From: Pseudoalteromonas rubra
GTDB lineage: Bacteria; Pseudomonadota; Gammaproteobacteria; Enterobacterales; Alteromonadaceae
Length of the DNA stretch: 64,000 nt
Direction of reading: 5' to 3'
Assembly: GCF_001482385.1 (NCBI RefSeq)
Contig: NZ_CP013612.1
Span: 496,001 to 560,000 of the forward strand
How positions within the stretch are numbered: the first letter of the stretch is position 1; each line of letters begins with the position of its first letter. Under the pieces are notes generated by a model, which made no database searches, was not told the DNA's origin, and saw nothing but the letters and a program-made list of their open reading frames with translations. The position numbers and the translations under genes are program-made. Of this stretch, positions 50,049 through 59,598 are shown one piece after another.

Positions 50049-50747
50049 TTGGTACGCTGGTTTGTTTTTTTGTGGCTGGCCTTAGGTAATGCAAGCGCAT
50101 CCGCTTATACACTGACTCTGGTAACTGAGAACTTTGCACATTTTCAGTATGTGAACGGAGAGGGTGAGCTGACGGGTCCAGCAGCCGAGAAAGTGATTTC
50201 TGTGCTCAATGAAGCGCAAATAGACTATCTTATCTCTGTTGATAACTGGAGTAGTTCCTACAACAGTGCTAAACGTGATCCGAATACCTGCATTTTTTCC
50301 ATTGCTAAAAGTGAGCAACGTAATGCCTTATTCAACTGGGTGTTTCCTATTGGTGCCTTTACGACCTCATTTTATGCCTTGAAGACCGCAAACATCAGCA
50401 TCGACTCTCTCGAACAAGCCAGACAATATAAAATAGCGGTGATACGTGACAACTTTAGCCATCAGTATCTAAAGAGTCAGGGGTTTGTTGAAGGCCAACA
50501 ATTGTTATTGATCCAATCTTTTGAACGCGTTTTTCAGCTTCTTGCGACACGCCGGAACATTGTCGACCTGGTTATTTTGAGTGACGCGCAATTTGAGCAT
50601 AAGAGCAAAAGTGAACCTATGAGCAGTGAACTCGAACCGGTTATGACAATAGACAACATGTACACTCAGCTCTATTTCGCGTGTAATAAGAAAGTGCCTT
50701 CACGAGTAATCGACCGTATTCAGGCAGCATACGAGCGCTTATATTAG
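50049..50747 (+). CDS. orphan periplasmic binding protein, amino-acid type (SBP family 3-like)
   Basis: A 232-aa secreted protein. TTG at 50049 is used because AAGGAG lies 6 bases upstream and a signal peptide ([15 protein letters not shown]) follows. An ATG at 50045 is out of frame. The mature part opens with [24 protein letters not shown] and contains [20 protein letters not shown], similar to family 3 binding proteins encoded away from ABC genes in Alteromonadales. It has no neighbouring transporter. It converges with the DUF2132 gene and the stop codons overlap by four bases. Confidence 0.65.
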   Translation: MVRWFVFLWLALGNASASAYTLTLVTENFAHFQYVNGEGELTGPAAEKVISVLNEAQIDYLISVDNWSSSYNSAKRDPNTCIFSIAKSEQRNALFNWVFPIGAFTTSFYALKTANISIDSLEQARQYKIAVIRDNFSHQYLKSQGFVEGQQLLLIQSFERVFQLLATRRNIVDLVILSDAQFEHKSKSEPMSSELEPVMTIDNMYTQLYFACNKKVPSRVIDRIQAAYERLY

Positions 50748-50992
50748 GGCTTTTTTATCTCAGGCCAGCTGAACCCGTGGAACGTATCCAAATACAGCGC
50801 CTCAACTTTATCTCTCGCCCATGGGGTTTTACGCAGAAACTTTAGGCTGGACTTCACTGAGGGGTCCTTTTTGAAACAATTGATATCCACTGCTTCCGCC
50901 ATGGCTTCCCAACCAAGTTGCTCAACCAGGCGTTCTACGATGTCCTGAAGTTTGACCCCGTGTAAAGGGTTATTGGGTTGTGATCCGCTCAT
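50744..50992 (-). CDS. DUF2132 (VF530-like) small protein
   Basis: An 82-aa protein with the family pattern [45 protein letters not shown] and VEALYL near the end. Family structures are small helical bundles. A DNA-binding role has been proposed for the VF530 family but is not certain. It is a conserved housekeeping-type small gene in gammaproteobacteria. Confidence 0.88.
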   Translation of the reverse strand: MSGSQPNNPLHGVKLQDIVERLVEQLGWEAMAEAVDINCFKKDPSVKSSLKFLRKTPWARDKVEALYLDTFHGFSWPEIKKP

Positions 50993-51021
50993 ACTGCATC
51001 TATTCGCTTAATTAAAAACGC

Positions 51022-51306
51022 CTAGTGTACCCTGATTTTGCCTTTCATTTCTACTCTGATTGGTTCGCCTTTGTCGTCCAGTTTAAGCCATATCAAGGGA
51101 CTTTGCGGCTGGTTTTTATAGCGATGAGTACAGACATACAACATCTCGGCTTGTTTAATTACCGCGCCCTCAGTATAACGAAGATCCTGATACCAACACA
51201 CCGCCTGTAACTGCTCGAGGTAAAGATTCGTTTCGTTGCCATAGGCCACACCTTTGAGTGGAATCAATAAAATTGTAAATAAAAAGCAAATTAGCTTATT
51301 TTTCAT
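51022..51306 (-). CDS. DUF1496 (YnjH-like) periplasmic protein
   Basis: A 94-aa secreted protein with a signal peptide (LICFLFTILLIPLKGVA). The mature part has CWYQDLRYTEGAVIKQAEML followed by YVC, which closely matches the CxYQDxxYSEGAVIK...LxC pattern of E. coli YnjH and DUF1496. The two cysteines may form a disulfide. Function is unknown. Confidence 0.8.
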   Translation of the reverse strand: MKNKLICFLFTILLIPLKGVAYGNETNLYLEQLQAVCWYQDLRYTEGAVIKQAEMLYVCTHRYKNQPQSPLIWLKLDDKGEPIRVEMKGKIRVH

Positions 51307-51458
51307 GGCATAACTCCAAGTTCGAGCTAAATTTAAGGGGTAAAGCTAATGTACTATACACCTTAGCTATTGGTAATGTGCTGACACACCTTTTTTGGCC
51401 TGTCAGCCGTTGTAATACATGCAGAAGTCGGGCCTATTTTATGGTCTCAGGAGGGAAT

Positions 51459-51689
51459 ATGGCATTTGATGAAAAACTAATGGCTGAGCTGGAACTACTG
51501 GTGAAATTTCCACGTAGTAGCTTGCATCAGGGGATAAAAATACACAAAAATGCAGATCAGGATATTCTATCGGCAGCCGAGCGGTTATATGCCAAAGGGG
51601 TGATTGATCAGCCTGACGGGGGTTATCTTACAGATCTTGGGCACGATTTGTTGGTGCACTTAGACCAGGTGCACAGCGCACTTAAATAG
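51459..51689 (+). CDS. TIGR02647-type small conserved protein
   Basis: A 76-aa protein. The ATG at 51459 follows AGGAGGG by 5 bases, so the longer frame from 51378 is rejected. It has the pattern of TIGR02647: LMAELELLVKFPRSSLHQGIK, then AAERLYAKGVIDQPDGGYLTDLG, which looks like a small winged helix. Members are sometimes annotated as DNA-binding without direct proof. It converges with maiA. Confidence 0.8.
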   Translation: MAFDEKLMAELELLVKFPRSSLHQGIKIHKNADQDILSAAERLYAKGVIDQPDGGYLTDLGHDLLVHLDQVHSALK

Positions 51690-51704
51690 TTGGACCGGCG
51701 GTAT

Positions 51705-51729
51705 CAGGAGCGTATTATCAACGCTCCTG
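51705..51729. terminator. bidirectional terminator hairpin before maiA end
   Basis: A 9-bp stem CAGGAGCGT / ACGCTCCTG with an ATTATCA loop lies between convergent genes and is followed on the plus side by a GTTTTT stretch. Confidence 0.65.
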
Positions 51730-51738
51730 AAGCCGTTT

Positions 51739-52368
51739 TTACTTAGGTGCGTCGGCTTGGTTTTCCGGTGCCGCATCTTTAAATGCCGCCAGTGTATTAC
51801 AGTGTTCGTAGATACGCGCAATTTTAGGGAAATCATTCATATCGACTTTGAAGCGCAACGCATTATAAACCTGAGGTACCAGGCAAACATCAGCAAGCGT
51901 TGGCTTATCACCGAAACAAAACAGGCTGTCGCTTAGCATCACTTCTAACTTTTTGAACCCTTCAATTACCCAATGGCGATACCAAGTGTTTTTTTGCTCA
52001 TCTGACACGGATAGCTCGTTACTCAGGTATTTTAGTACTCTTAGGTTGTCGATCGGATGAATATCGCAAGCAATAGCGTAACAGAAGTTGCGCACTTGTG
52101 CTTTTTCCCAGCTATCAGCGGGCAGTAATGGAGCAGCTTCATAAGCTTCTTCCAGCCATTCCAGAATAGCCAATGATTGAGCCAGTACGCCCTGAGCTGT
52201 TTCCAGTGCAGGCAGTAGTCCCTGATTGTTTTTACTTAGATAGTCAGCCCCTTGTTGTTCTGACTTTAGCAGGTTAACCGGTACTAATTCATGATCCAGG
52301 TCTTTCAGGTTGAGTGCAATTCGCACACGATACGCGGCAGAAGAGCGAAAATAAGTATACAGTTTCAT
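51739..52368 (-). CDS. maiA: maleylacetoacetate isomerase (zeta-class GST)
   Basis: Glutathione-dependent enzyme that isomerises maleylacetoacetate to fumarylacetoacetate in tyrosine and phenylalanine breakdown. The 209-aa product has the zeta-class signature SSAAYRVRIALNLK near residues 9-22, a typical GST thioredoxin fold in the first 80 residues and a helical C-terminal half with KPTLADVCLVPQVYNA. It follows hmgA on the same strand after 130 bp, with a terminator hairpin in the gap. Fumarylacetoacetase, the next enzyme, is not in the window. Confidence 0.92.
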   Translation of the reverse strand: MKLYTYFRSSAAYRVRIALNLKDLDHELVPVNLLKSEQQGADYLSKNNQGLLPALETAQGVLAQSLAILEWLEEAYEAAPLLPADSWEKAQVRNFCYAIACDIHPIDNLRVLKYLSNELSVSDEQKNTWYRHWVIEGFKKLEVMLSDSLFCFGDKPTLADVCLVPQVYNALRFKVDMNDFPKIARIYEHCNTLAAFKDAAPENQADAPK

Positions 52369-52447
52369 GTTTGGTCCTTTTGTTCACGACGTTGGCTCTG
52401 CTATAAAATAGCCTGCTCAGTATTAAGGTCGAATAAAATACGATGAA

Positions 52448-52468
52448 AAGCGGGCATTGAGCCCGCTT
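52448..52468 (-). terminator. terminator between hmgA and maiA
   Basis: Stem AAGCGGGC / GCCCGCTT with a five-base loop, then TTTTC on the minus strand, 31 bp past the hmgA stop codon. It should lower read-through into maiA. Confidence 0.7.
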
Positions 52469-52498
52469 AATCTGTCATATGTTATTTACCAATTTATT

Positions 52499-53794
52499 TT
52501 ATGCACCTTTGTAGTACTTTTTGATGCCTTTCCAGCAATCAAGGTAATTTGGCTGGCGCTCTTTACCTTCCAGTGCGTACTTGGTCGGAGAAATGACGTA
52601 ACGCGATTCGAACATGAAGGCCAGCGTATTTTCATAACGTTGTGGCTCAAGCTCAGCATTCGATGCTTTTTCGAATACGTCTGCCTCTGGACCGTGCGGT
52701 GACATACAGTTATGCAGACTCATACCGCCGGGTACAAAACCATGCTCTTTTGCATCATAAACGCCTTCAATCAGGCCCATAAACTCACTCATGATATTGC
52801 GGTGATAGTAAGGTGGACGGAACGTATTTTCTGCTACCATCCAACGTGGTGGGAAGATGACAAAGTCAACGTTTGCTACGCCAGGTGTACCGGAAGGTGA
52901 CGTGAGCACGGTAAAAATTGACGGATCCGGGTGGTCGAAACTGACGGTGTTCATCACGTTGAAACGGGCCAGATCATATTTGTAAGGCGCACTGTTACCA
53001 GTCCAGGCAACAACATCTAGCGGAGAATGTCCGATATCGCAACGGAATAGGTTACCGTTGAACTTAGCGACGAGCTCGAAATCACCTTCTAAGTCTTCGA
53101 AAGAAGCAACCGGATACAGGAAGTCACGTTCGTTAGTATAGCCATTGGCACCTACTGGCCCACGCTCAGGTAAAATGTAAGGGTTACCATAGTTTTCACA
53201 GATGTAACCACGGACCTGGTCGCTCAGTAGCTCAACGCGGAACTTAATACCGCGTGGGATCACGGCAATTTCGCCCGGCTTAATTGCCAGCTTGCCACAT
53301 TCTGTGTGAAGTACCAGTTCACCAAGCTGAGGCACAAACAGTAGCTCGCCGTCAGCATTGTAAAAATAACGGCCTTCCATAGAAGCGTTGGCAACATAGA
53401 CATGGATACCTATACCAGCCTGGCCGTTCGCACTGCCGTTAGCTGCCATAGTCACTAAGCCATCGATAAAGTCTGTTTTTTCAGCCGGAACTTCAACCGG
53501 ATTCCAACGCAACATAGTTGGAGGTGTCGGGACTTCAGTGATCGGCGCTGTACGCAACAGACCATTGTCCATAGACTGGTAATCACCCTGCACAACTGAA
53601 GGGCGAATACGATAGAACCAGTTTCTGCGATTTTCCGCGCGTGGAGCTGTGAAAGCAGTGGTGTTGTACTGCTCCGCATATAAATCATATTTTACTTTTT
53701 GTGGTGAAAACTGACCGACTGGCAAGGCACCAGGCAGGGCTTCAGTCTCAAATTCATTACCAAAACCACTCATGTACTCGAATTCTGCACTCAT
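52499..53794 (-). CDS. hmgA: homogentisate 1,2-dioxygenase
   Basis: Iron(II) enzyme that opens the ring of homogentisate to maleylacetoacetate. The 431-aa length is normal. The start [25 protein letters not shown] is the family signature, and [16 protein letters not shown] with [12 protein letters not shown] near the C terminus carries the iron-ligand region. It is read away from a MarR-type regulator gene, and a 20-bp palindrome lies in the shared promoter region. Loss of this enzyme in related bacteria causes brown pyomelanin pigment to build up. Confidence 0.96.
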   Translation of the reverse strand: MSAEFEYMSGFGNEFETEALPGALPVGQFSPQKVKYDLYAEQYNTTAFTAPRAENRRNWFYRIRPSVVQGDYQSMDNGLLRTAPITEVPTPPTMLRWNPVEVPAEKTDFIDGLVTMAANGSANGQAGIGIHVYVANASMEGRYFYNADGELLFVPQLGELVLHTECGKLAIKPGEIAVIPRGIKFRVELLSDQVRGYICENYGNPYILPERGPVGANGYTNERDFLYPVASFEDLEGDFELVAKFNGNLFRCDIGHSPLDVVAWTGNSAPYKYDLARFNVMNTVSFDHPDPSIFTVLTSPSGTPGVANVDFVIFPPRWMVAENTFRPPYYHRNIMSEFMGLIEGVYDAKEHGFVPGGMSLHNCMSPHGPEADVFEKASNAELEPQRYENTLAFMFESRYVISPTKYALEGKERQPNYLDCWKGIKKYYKGA

Positions 53795-53827
53795 TTTGCA
53801 TAGACTCCGTTGATGTTTTTTGTAAAG

Positions 53828-53847
53828 ATACTCTCATGTGAGAGTAT
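53828..53847. promoter_or_regulatory. palindromic operator between hmgA and the MarR gene
   Basis: ATACTCTCATGTGAGAGTAT is a perfect 9-2-9 inverted repeat located 34 bp upstream of the hmgA start codon and 75 bp from the regulator start. Size and symmetry fit a MarR-dimer site. Confidence 0.7.
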
Positions 53848-53921
53848 TTTCAATCTTTGGCCAATATTGATGTGTAAATTTTTATGTACAGGAATTGGGC
53901 CGGTGTACCTGGAGCTTGATA

Positions 53922-54353
53922 GTGGCATTTGATATTAATGAATTTCTTCCTTATCGCATGGTGAGACTGGCGAATGCCATGAGTGAGGCCTTTTCCGAAG
54001 TGTATGAACAAGCAGGACTGACTGTGCCGCAGTGGCGGGTATTGGTTCATCTGGCTCAGCATCCGGGGGCGACAGCTAAACAGCTATGTGATCTGGCAAG
54101 CATGGACAAATCAACGGTGTCACGCGCTATTAAACAGTTGCAGCAACAGAGTATGCTCGTGGCGCAGCAAAGTGAGACAGATAAACGTGCAACAGAAATG
54201 CACCTGACCCCGCTGGGGCTAGCTTTGTACGAAACTTTAACGCCGGAAGCATTGGCGTGGGAAAGCAAATTGTTGAGTGAACTAAATCCCGAAGAAAAGC
54301 AGGCACTGTTAGTGATGATGCAAAAGCTGGAAGGGCACTTTCTCTCACGCTAG
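53922..54353 (+). CDS. MarR-family transcriptional regulator, probable regulator of hmgA
   Basis: A 143-aa winged-helix regulator. GTG at 53922 follows GGAG by 7 bases and is chosen over the codon at 53895. The core LTVPQWRVLVHLAQHPGATAKQLCDLASMDKSTVSRAIKQL is the MarR DNA-binding fold with recognition helix, and ETDKRATEMHLTPLG is the wing. Helices at both ends form the dimer interface. It is divergent from hmgA and a perfect palindrome sits between them. The likely inducer is homogentisate or a related aromatic acid, inferred from context. Confidence 0.9.
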   Translation: MAFDINEFLPYRMVRLANAMSEAFSEVYEQAGLTVPQWRVLVHLAQHPGATAKQLCDLASMDKSTVSRAIKQLQQQSMLVAQQSETDKRATEMHLTPLGLALYETLTPEALAWESKLLSELNPEEKQALLVMMQKLEGHFLSR

Positions 54354-54391
54354 TTTGATCTCATCTACAGTCACACTGCCAAGTGTGCAAC

Positions 54392-54418
54392 AAAAAAGGT
54401 CAACCGAAGTTGACCTTT
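54392..54418 (-). terminator. rho-independent terminator after the Oar-like TonB receptor gene
   Basis: On the minus strand a perfect 10-bp stem AAAGGTCAAC / GTTGACCTTT with a four-base loop runs into a T-run. It lies 29 bp past the receptor stop codon and may also block read-through from the MarR gene. Confidence 0.85.
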
Positions 54419-54446
54419 GAGATTATCTAATTACGTGTTTTAGATA

Positions 54447-57400
54447 TTAGAAAGTGTACTTAACGCCTACACGCATTTCCCAAAGAGATGCATCTTTTTG
54501 GATTGTAGGTGAGATAGCGCCATCGTTGAAGTTAGAGTAAACGTACTTACCGTTAACCAGCTTAGCGTCAACAACACGGTTACCTACGAAGCCGCCTTTG
54601 TACATGGTGCCCCAGTCATCGTTAAGCAGGTTTGTCAGGTTATCAATGACGAAGAATACTTCACCTTTGTGACCTTCCATGAAACCAGGTAGTTCTTGAG
54701 TTACTTTGAAGTCGACCTTAGTCATCCACTTAGCGTTCTGTGAGTTACGGCTAAGAATAGTGCCACGCTCCAGGCCTTCAGCAGCGATGAAGTCGTTGAA
54801 CTCTTTCAGCTCATCAGCAGTCATGTCGTACTCAACATTTGGATCGTTTTCCAGCGGAACGTACAGCAGCTGTCGACCGTCAGATGAGTTGCTATCGCCC
54901 CAGATGCCATCACTTTCGTTGAATGTGAAGCTGTACGGTTGACCTTCACTGATTTGGCCGAATAAGTTGAACTTAGTCGCATAACCATCGAAGAACTCAT
55001 GCTTGTAGCCTAACTGCAAAGTAAAGCGGTGTGGTACTTCATAATCAGAAGTCGCCAGCTCAGGGCTCCAAGGATTAGTAAGCGCGATGTTGCCGTAGTT
55101 AGACGACGCTGTTGAGCTAGTCATTGGTGTAATGTCTTTAGCGTCTGTGTAAGCATACGACAGGGTGAAGTTGATACCATTATCGTAGCGCTTTGCAACA
55201 GATAATGACATTACTTGTGACTCACCATCTGGACCTGAAACGTTAGTCAGTAAATAGTCACGTCCGCGAGGGTTGTTAGGGTCACGCTCAACCATGATAG
55301 GACGCCCATCAAAGGTTGTTTCATCAGAAAGTTTGTAACCAATGTGACGAATGATTGCTGAGTCTTTCTTCTCAGTGTACAACCAGTCAGCACTGATGAC
55401 GTATTCGTTTTCTGTGGTATACGTTGCACCTAGAGAAATCTTCCACTCAGAAGGAATTTTGAAGTTAGGCGCTGTTGCGTCTACAGAACCTTTACCGTCT
55501 GCAACTTTTGTTGCAGCAACTTTGTCGAATAGCTCTTTAGGTACGTCAAAACCAGGTGTGCCGCCGTCAAAGTTAGTCATTTCGTTGGCAAATAAGTCGT
55601 AATAACCTATGCCTCTCTCATCATTCTTTCTGTGGCTGGTAAATACCTGTGTTGCACCATCACTAGAGTATGAGTTTGACAACCAAACATTCGGGTTACC
55701 ACCTGAGTACAGACCGATACCACCACGTACTTCTAGGGCGTCATCAACATACCAGTTGAAACCTACACGCGGCTGTACAAGGTCAACACCATCCATGTTA
55801 GTGGTGTTAGAGAAGCCGTAAATGCTTTCGTAATGTGCATTTGGAGTTGGCGTGTCGTCACTTGTGTATTTGTCGTAACGAATACCATAAGTTAACGTCG
55901 CATCGATATCAGAGAAGCTATACTCGTCCTGAATGTAGAACGTGTGCTGCTGGTAAGAGAAGTTAGCTGCTACATCATTCGGATCATTGGTTTCTGCTGC
56001 GTTGTTATAGTAAACCTGCTGAGCCAAGCCTTTTTCGAAGTTTTCGATAGAGTCGAAACGGAACTCACCCTGTACATGCTGCATGAACAAGTTGAATACG
56101 TTCAGATCTTCATACTCATAACCCGCAGTAATAGTGTGTTGGTCAAGGTAGTATGTACCTGCCAGCTTTACCGTGAAGTTATCCCAGTCAAGGTCATTCG
56201 CCTGACGAGAGTCATCCGGACCGATGTAGACTTTACCGCCGTCAGCGGCAGTTACCTGGAATTCACCAAAACCACTTGCTGCATCCAGTGACTGTTGACG
56301 TGCGTCAAGGTCTGCTTTACCAACACGGATTTCAGTTGAGAACTCGTCATTCCAGTCTGAGTAGATTGAAGTTACGATTGAGGTAAACTCTGCACCACGC
56401 TCATAGAAGTGGTTGCTCAGAGACAGCTCACGGCTACCAGAGTCAGACTGAGAAAGTGCAAAACCGTCATTGTAGTTGTAAACAATGTTTGCACGGTGAG
56501 AATCATTGATGTTCCAGTCAAGTTTTACTAGCAGTTTTTCATCTTCAACTGGCATGCTCGGTACCATAGTACCTGGGTCGTAGTTATAGACATTTTTAGT
56601 GATGTCGATAATACGGCTCAAGTCAGCTTGGCTAACAGTTGAACCAAGTGGGTCATAGCTAAACTGTTGAACACCTTCAAGCTTTTCATAAGATGTGAAA
56701 AGGAAAAGCTGATCTTTTAGGATTGGCAAACCAACGTTGAAACCATAACGTTTCTCATCGTAATCACCATTGTCGTACTCTCTGTCTTTAGACTTATCAC
56801 CTTTCATTGAGTCACTGGTGTAGTCGTAGAATACGCCGCCGTGGATTTCATTTGAACCAGTCTTAGTTACGGCATTGATGTTACAAGACGTGAAACCACC
56901 GTACTGAACGTCGAAAGGTGCAAGTTCAACAGCAACCTGTTCGATTGAGTCAAAAGAGAATGGTGCGCGAATTGTTGGGTAACCATTTGCGTTAAGACCG
57001 AAGTTGTCGTTCATGCGAACGCCGTCCAGAGTCAAAGCATTGAAACGTGGGTTACCACCACCACACTGAATTGCGCCGCGGCTTTCATCAACGTATACAC
57101 GTGGATCTGCGCGAACAATGTCTTTTAGATCACGGTTGATAGCCGGCGCTTCTTGTAGATCTTCAAGTGTAAACGTTGCAGCAGGACCTGTACCACCAGC
57201 CATTTGACTGATTGGACGACCAGTAACAACGATTTGCTCCATGCTTGATTCAGGCTGAAGCTGAACATTTACAGGGTAGTCAGAGCCCAGAGAAAGGTAA
57301 ACATTCTCAAGCAGCTGATCTTCATATTTGTTTGAATCAACGATAATTTGGTAAGGACCACCAACGCGCAGACCCTTGGCACTGAAGTAACCTGCATCGT

Positions 57401-57596
57401 TAACACTTGTGACTTTTGTAGAGCCAGTAGGTAAGTGCATGATCGTGATAGTTGTGCCTACGGCAGGGTTGCCGTTAGGGCCAACGATCTGACCTTTAAC
57501 AGATGAAGAGGTTTCGTTAGCGAATGCAGCACCACTAGCGCCAATACCTGCAATGACTGCAAGCGATAGGGCCGTTTTGCGTAGTTGCGTTTTCAT
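54447..57596 (-). CDS. Oar-like TonB-dependent receptor with carboxypeptidase-regulatory domain
   Basis: A 1049-aa outer-membrane protein. After the signal peptide (cut near AAFA, residue 26) comes a beta-sandwich of the carboxypeptidase-regulatory type (KGQIVGPNGNPAVGTTITI, about 33-115), then MEQIVVTGRPI, a plug with DIVRADPRVYVDES and FNALTLDGVRMND, and a large barrel ending in GVKYTF. This is the Oar-type layout, found in receptors for large substrates such as peptides or polymers. Only 47 bp, without a terminator, separate it from the S1/P1 nuclease gene upstream on the same strand, so the two are probably co-transcribed. Confidence 0.92.
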   Translation of the reverse strand: MKTQLRKTALSLAVIAGIGASGAAFANETSSSVKGQIVGPNGNPAVGTTITIMHLPTGSTKVTSVNDAGYFSAKGLRVGGPYQIIVDSNKYEDQLLENVYLSLGSDYPVNVQLQPESSMEQIVVTGRPISQMAGGTGPAATFTLEDLQEAPAINRDLKDIVRADPRVYVDESRGAIQCGGGNPRFNALTLDGVRMNDNFGLNANGYPTIRAPFSFDSIEQVAVELAPFDVQYGGFTSCNINAVTKTGSNEIHGGVFYDYTSDSMKGDKSKDREYDNGDYDEKRYGFNVGLPILKDQLFLFTSYEKLEGVQQFSYDPLGSTVSQADLSRIIDITKNVYNYDPGTMVPSMPVEDEKLLVKLDWNINDSHRANIVYNYNDGFALSQSDSGSRELSLSNHFYERGAEFTSIVTSIYSDWNDEFSTEIRVGKADLDARQQSLDAASGFGEFQVTAADGGKVYIGPDDSRQANDLDWDNFTVKLAGTYYLDQHTITAGYEYEDLNVFNLFMQHVQGEFRFDSIENFEKGLAQQVYYNNAAETNDPNDVAANFSYQQHTFYIQDEYSFSDIDATLTYGIRYDKYTSDDTPTPNAHYESIYGFSNTTNMDGVDLVQPRVGFNWYVDDALEVRGGIGLYSGGNPNVWLSNSYSSDGATQVFTSHRKNDERGIGYYDLFANEMTNFDGGTPGFDVPKELFDKVAATKVADGKGSVDATAPNFKIPSEWKISLGATYTTENEYVISADWLYTEKKDSAIIRHIGYKLSDETTFDGRPIMVERDPNNPRGRDYLLTNVSGPDGESQVMSLSVAKRYDNGINFTLSYAYTDAKDITPMTSSTASSNYGNIALTNPWSPELATSDYEVPHRFTLQLGYKHEFFDGYATKFNLFGQISEGQPYSFTFNESDGIWGDSNSSDGRQLLYVPLENDPNVEYDMTADELKEFNDFIAAEGLERGTILSRNSQNAKWMTKVDFKVTQELPGFMEGHKGEVFFVIDNLTNLLNDDWGTMYKGGFVGNRVVDAKLVNGKYVYSNFNDGAISPTIQKDASLWEMRVGVKYTF

Positions 57597-57643
57597 TATG
57601 TTGTTTCCCGTGTTATAGGTTTATTAAATAATAATCGTCAAGT

Positions 57644-58483
57644 TCACTTAACTGTTTTCAATGCAGTTTCGAGTGGTCTTGAATTTTTGTCAAAAATTTG
57701 GTTTAGCAATCCAGCTAGCCTAATCCCACCGTGAAGAAGCCGAGACTTTACAACGGGGGTGTACCTGTAAATATACCCCCAGCTGATGTCAGTTTCATTG
57801 CTGTCATAAATCTTTTCAGCTATTTGATTTGACTCCAAAAGCCAGTCGGCAGGGCGGCTGTCTAACATGTGGGCAATTTTCTGCTTGTCGCGCGTGACAA
57901 TAAAGTCGCTTAGCTCGCGATATGACAGAGATTGATGCTCGATGAGTTTAGTATCGAATACGGAGTGTAGATTAGTTTCTTCTTTAAAAAAGGTCACTTT
58001 AATTAAGTTACCGCCTCGATCTTCGCTACGACCTGCGTGAAATGGTTGATGAGCATCACCGACAAGATGCACCAGGAACTTTAAGGCAAACTGCTTGTCT
58101 TCTTTTGAGGCTTTGGTGTTTTTTAGTGTGGTAATGGCGTAATTGATCCCATCGAGAATATGTTTAACCTGATGTTTGTGCTCAATCGCTTTGTTGTGTT
58201 GAGCCATCTTGTTGGGATCTTTAATATTGATGTAATGCCACTTGCCAGATTGTTTTTTCCAAAACGTATCTGGGTTAGCACGCATTTCGTCTGCCCAGGT
58301 AGATACCTCGGCCAAAGAATCTTCAGATAACAGGGCATTTACCGCTTTTTCTGTGGCCGGGGTGAGGTGCTGTTGGGCTAATTCGCCCACTACTCTGTGG
58401 CCATTCATGCCCCAGGACCAAGCACTAGTGCTGATAAGCAGCGCAGATAACGCTAAACCCTTAATAGAAGCTCGTAACATCAA
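57644..58483 (-). CDS. secreted S1/P1 nuclease
   Basis: A zinc-dependent phosphodiesterase that digests single-stranded DNA and RNA to 5'-nucleotides. The 279-aa precursor has a signal peptide. Cleavage before Trp24 would give the obligatory mature N terminus WGMNGHR, whose Trp amine binds zinc in this family. Further zinc-site segments are STWADEMR, WHYINI, HLVGDAHQPFHAGRSEDRGGN and a late LHGGIRLA. The next gene on the same strand is the Oar-like TonB receptor, 47 bp downstream. It diverges from the PhnD-like binding protein gene. Confidence 0.93.
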   Translation of the reverse strand: MMLRASIKGLALSALLISTSAWSWGMNGHRVVGELAQQHLTPATEKAVNALLSEDSLAEVSTWADEMRANPDTFWKKQSGKWHYINIKDPNKMAQHNKAIEHKHQVKHILDGINYAITTLKNTKASKEDKQFALKFLVHLVGDAHQPFHAGRSEDRGGNLIKVTFFKEETNLHSVFDTKLIEHQSLSYRELSDFIVTRDKQKIAHMLDSRPADWLLESNQIAEKIYDSNETDISWGYIYRYTPVVKSRLLHGGIRLAGLLNQIFDKNSRPLETALKTVK

Positions 58484-58701
58484 AATCTCTCATTACCTAA
58501 AATGGGTATTGTTTACTCATTTGGAATGCGGCCAATTGTCCGGATTTTTCAGAAAAAGAAAAGGACTCAATGAGATTCATAATTTCTTGTTAATAAAGCA
58601 TTTAAAACAAAGGTTTATATCTTTTTAGTAAGATTACCTATTGCAATGAGTAATAAAAATTGATCTAATATAGGGGCGCGCAATAAAAGAAATATGATGT
58701 T

Positions 58702-59598
58702 TTGAAATATAATCACCCTCTAAGCAATAAAACAACTATTGTTACAGTTTTGTTTCTCTCAGTCTGGTGCTGTTGGTTACTTGCCAGTAACCTCACGGCC
58801 AGGCCCATTGGTGAGTTACCAAAACTGGTTGAAAGTAGCGTCTCATGTAAGACGCGCTCCAGCAGTAACCAGGCCGTATTTAGGGTGCATGTACCCGTTG
58901 AACCATTGGCCCGCAGGCTAGCGCCTGCCTTGTGTCAGGATGAGGTTGTAGCCAAGCAGTATGGCCGCGTCGAAGTGCGCTATAGTGGTGAGCTGGCTGA
59001 GCAAATTGACTATATCGCGAAGGGGCTTGCTGATCTGACATTGTCAAAAGACAATGTCATGGCCGCGCTGAAGGCGCAATCGACCTACAATTATATGCCA
59101 GTTGTTGGTTACCCTACCTACACAGCCTTTTTTATCTCCAATCGGGAAAAGCCGAGATTAGACAAAGCTTATTTTTTAGGTAAAAAAATCGGCTTGCTCG
59201 ATTATCCCACTAGTCGTTCCGGCCACATTATTCCTAAACAGATGTTTAAACGGCTTGAACTGGATATGCGTGTTCTGGATATTCAGTACGTCAGCTCTCA
59301 TCAGGTGCTGAGAGAAAAACTGTCATCTGGTGAGCTGGACATTATCGCCACTTACTGGCAGGAAAGCGACGAAAGCCGCTTTTCTGCTAATTATATTACA
59401 CCGATTGGAGAGAATATTAGTGGTAGCCGTTGGTACATGAAAATGGATGTCGACAACACAGATTTGGCTTGTGCGTTACAGAGTCTGTTGCAGGAAGTTG
59501 CTAAAAACAATGGCTCAAGTTACTTTGACGAGTTAGATTTGTACTGGCAATGCAATGAGTTACCTGTTTATTTTATAGGAGAAAAAAATGAGTCGTAA
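58702..59598 (+). CDS. PhnD-like phosphate/phosphonate-type periplasmic binding protein
   Basis: A 298-aa protein with an N-terminal hydrophobic segment (about residues 12-29) that may be an anchor or an uncleaved signal. The rest resembles PhnD/TAXI-like binding proteins: VEPLARRLAPALCQ, YGRVEVRYSGELAEQIDYIAKGLADLTL, GLLDYPTSRSGHIIPKQMF and LSSGELDIIATYWQE. The TTG start at 58702 has a weak ribosome site, and no better start exists. The last 11 bases overlap the next gene, which encodes a membrane protein with a cytoplasmic tail. There is no permease or ATPase gene, so sensing is more likely than transport. Confidence 0.65.
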   Translation: MKYNHPLSNKTTIVTVLFLSVWCCWLLASNLTARPIGELPKLVESSVSCKTRSSSNQAVFRVHVPVEPLARRLAPALCQDEVVAKQYGRVEVRYSGELAEQIDYIAKGLADLTLSKDNVMAALKAQSTYNYMPVVGYPTYTAFFISNREKPRLDKAYFLGKKIGLLDYPTSRSGHIIPKQMFKRLELDMRVLDIQYVSSHQVLREKLSSGELDIIATYWQESDESRFSANYITPIGENISGSRWYMKMDVDNTDLACALQSLLQEVAKNNGSSYFDELDLYWQCNELPVYFIGEKNES

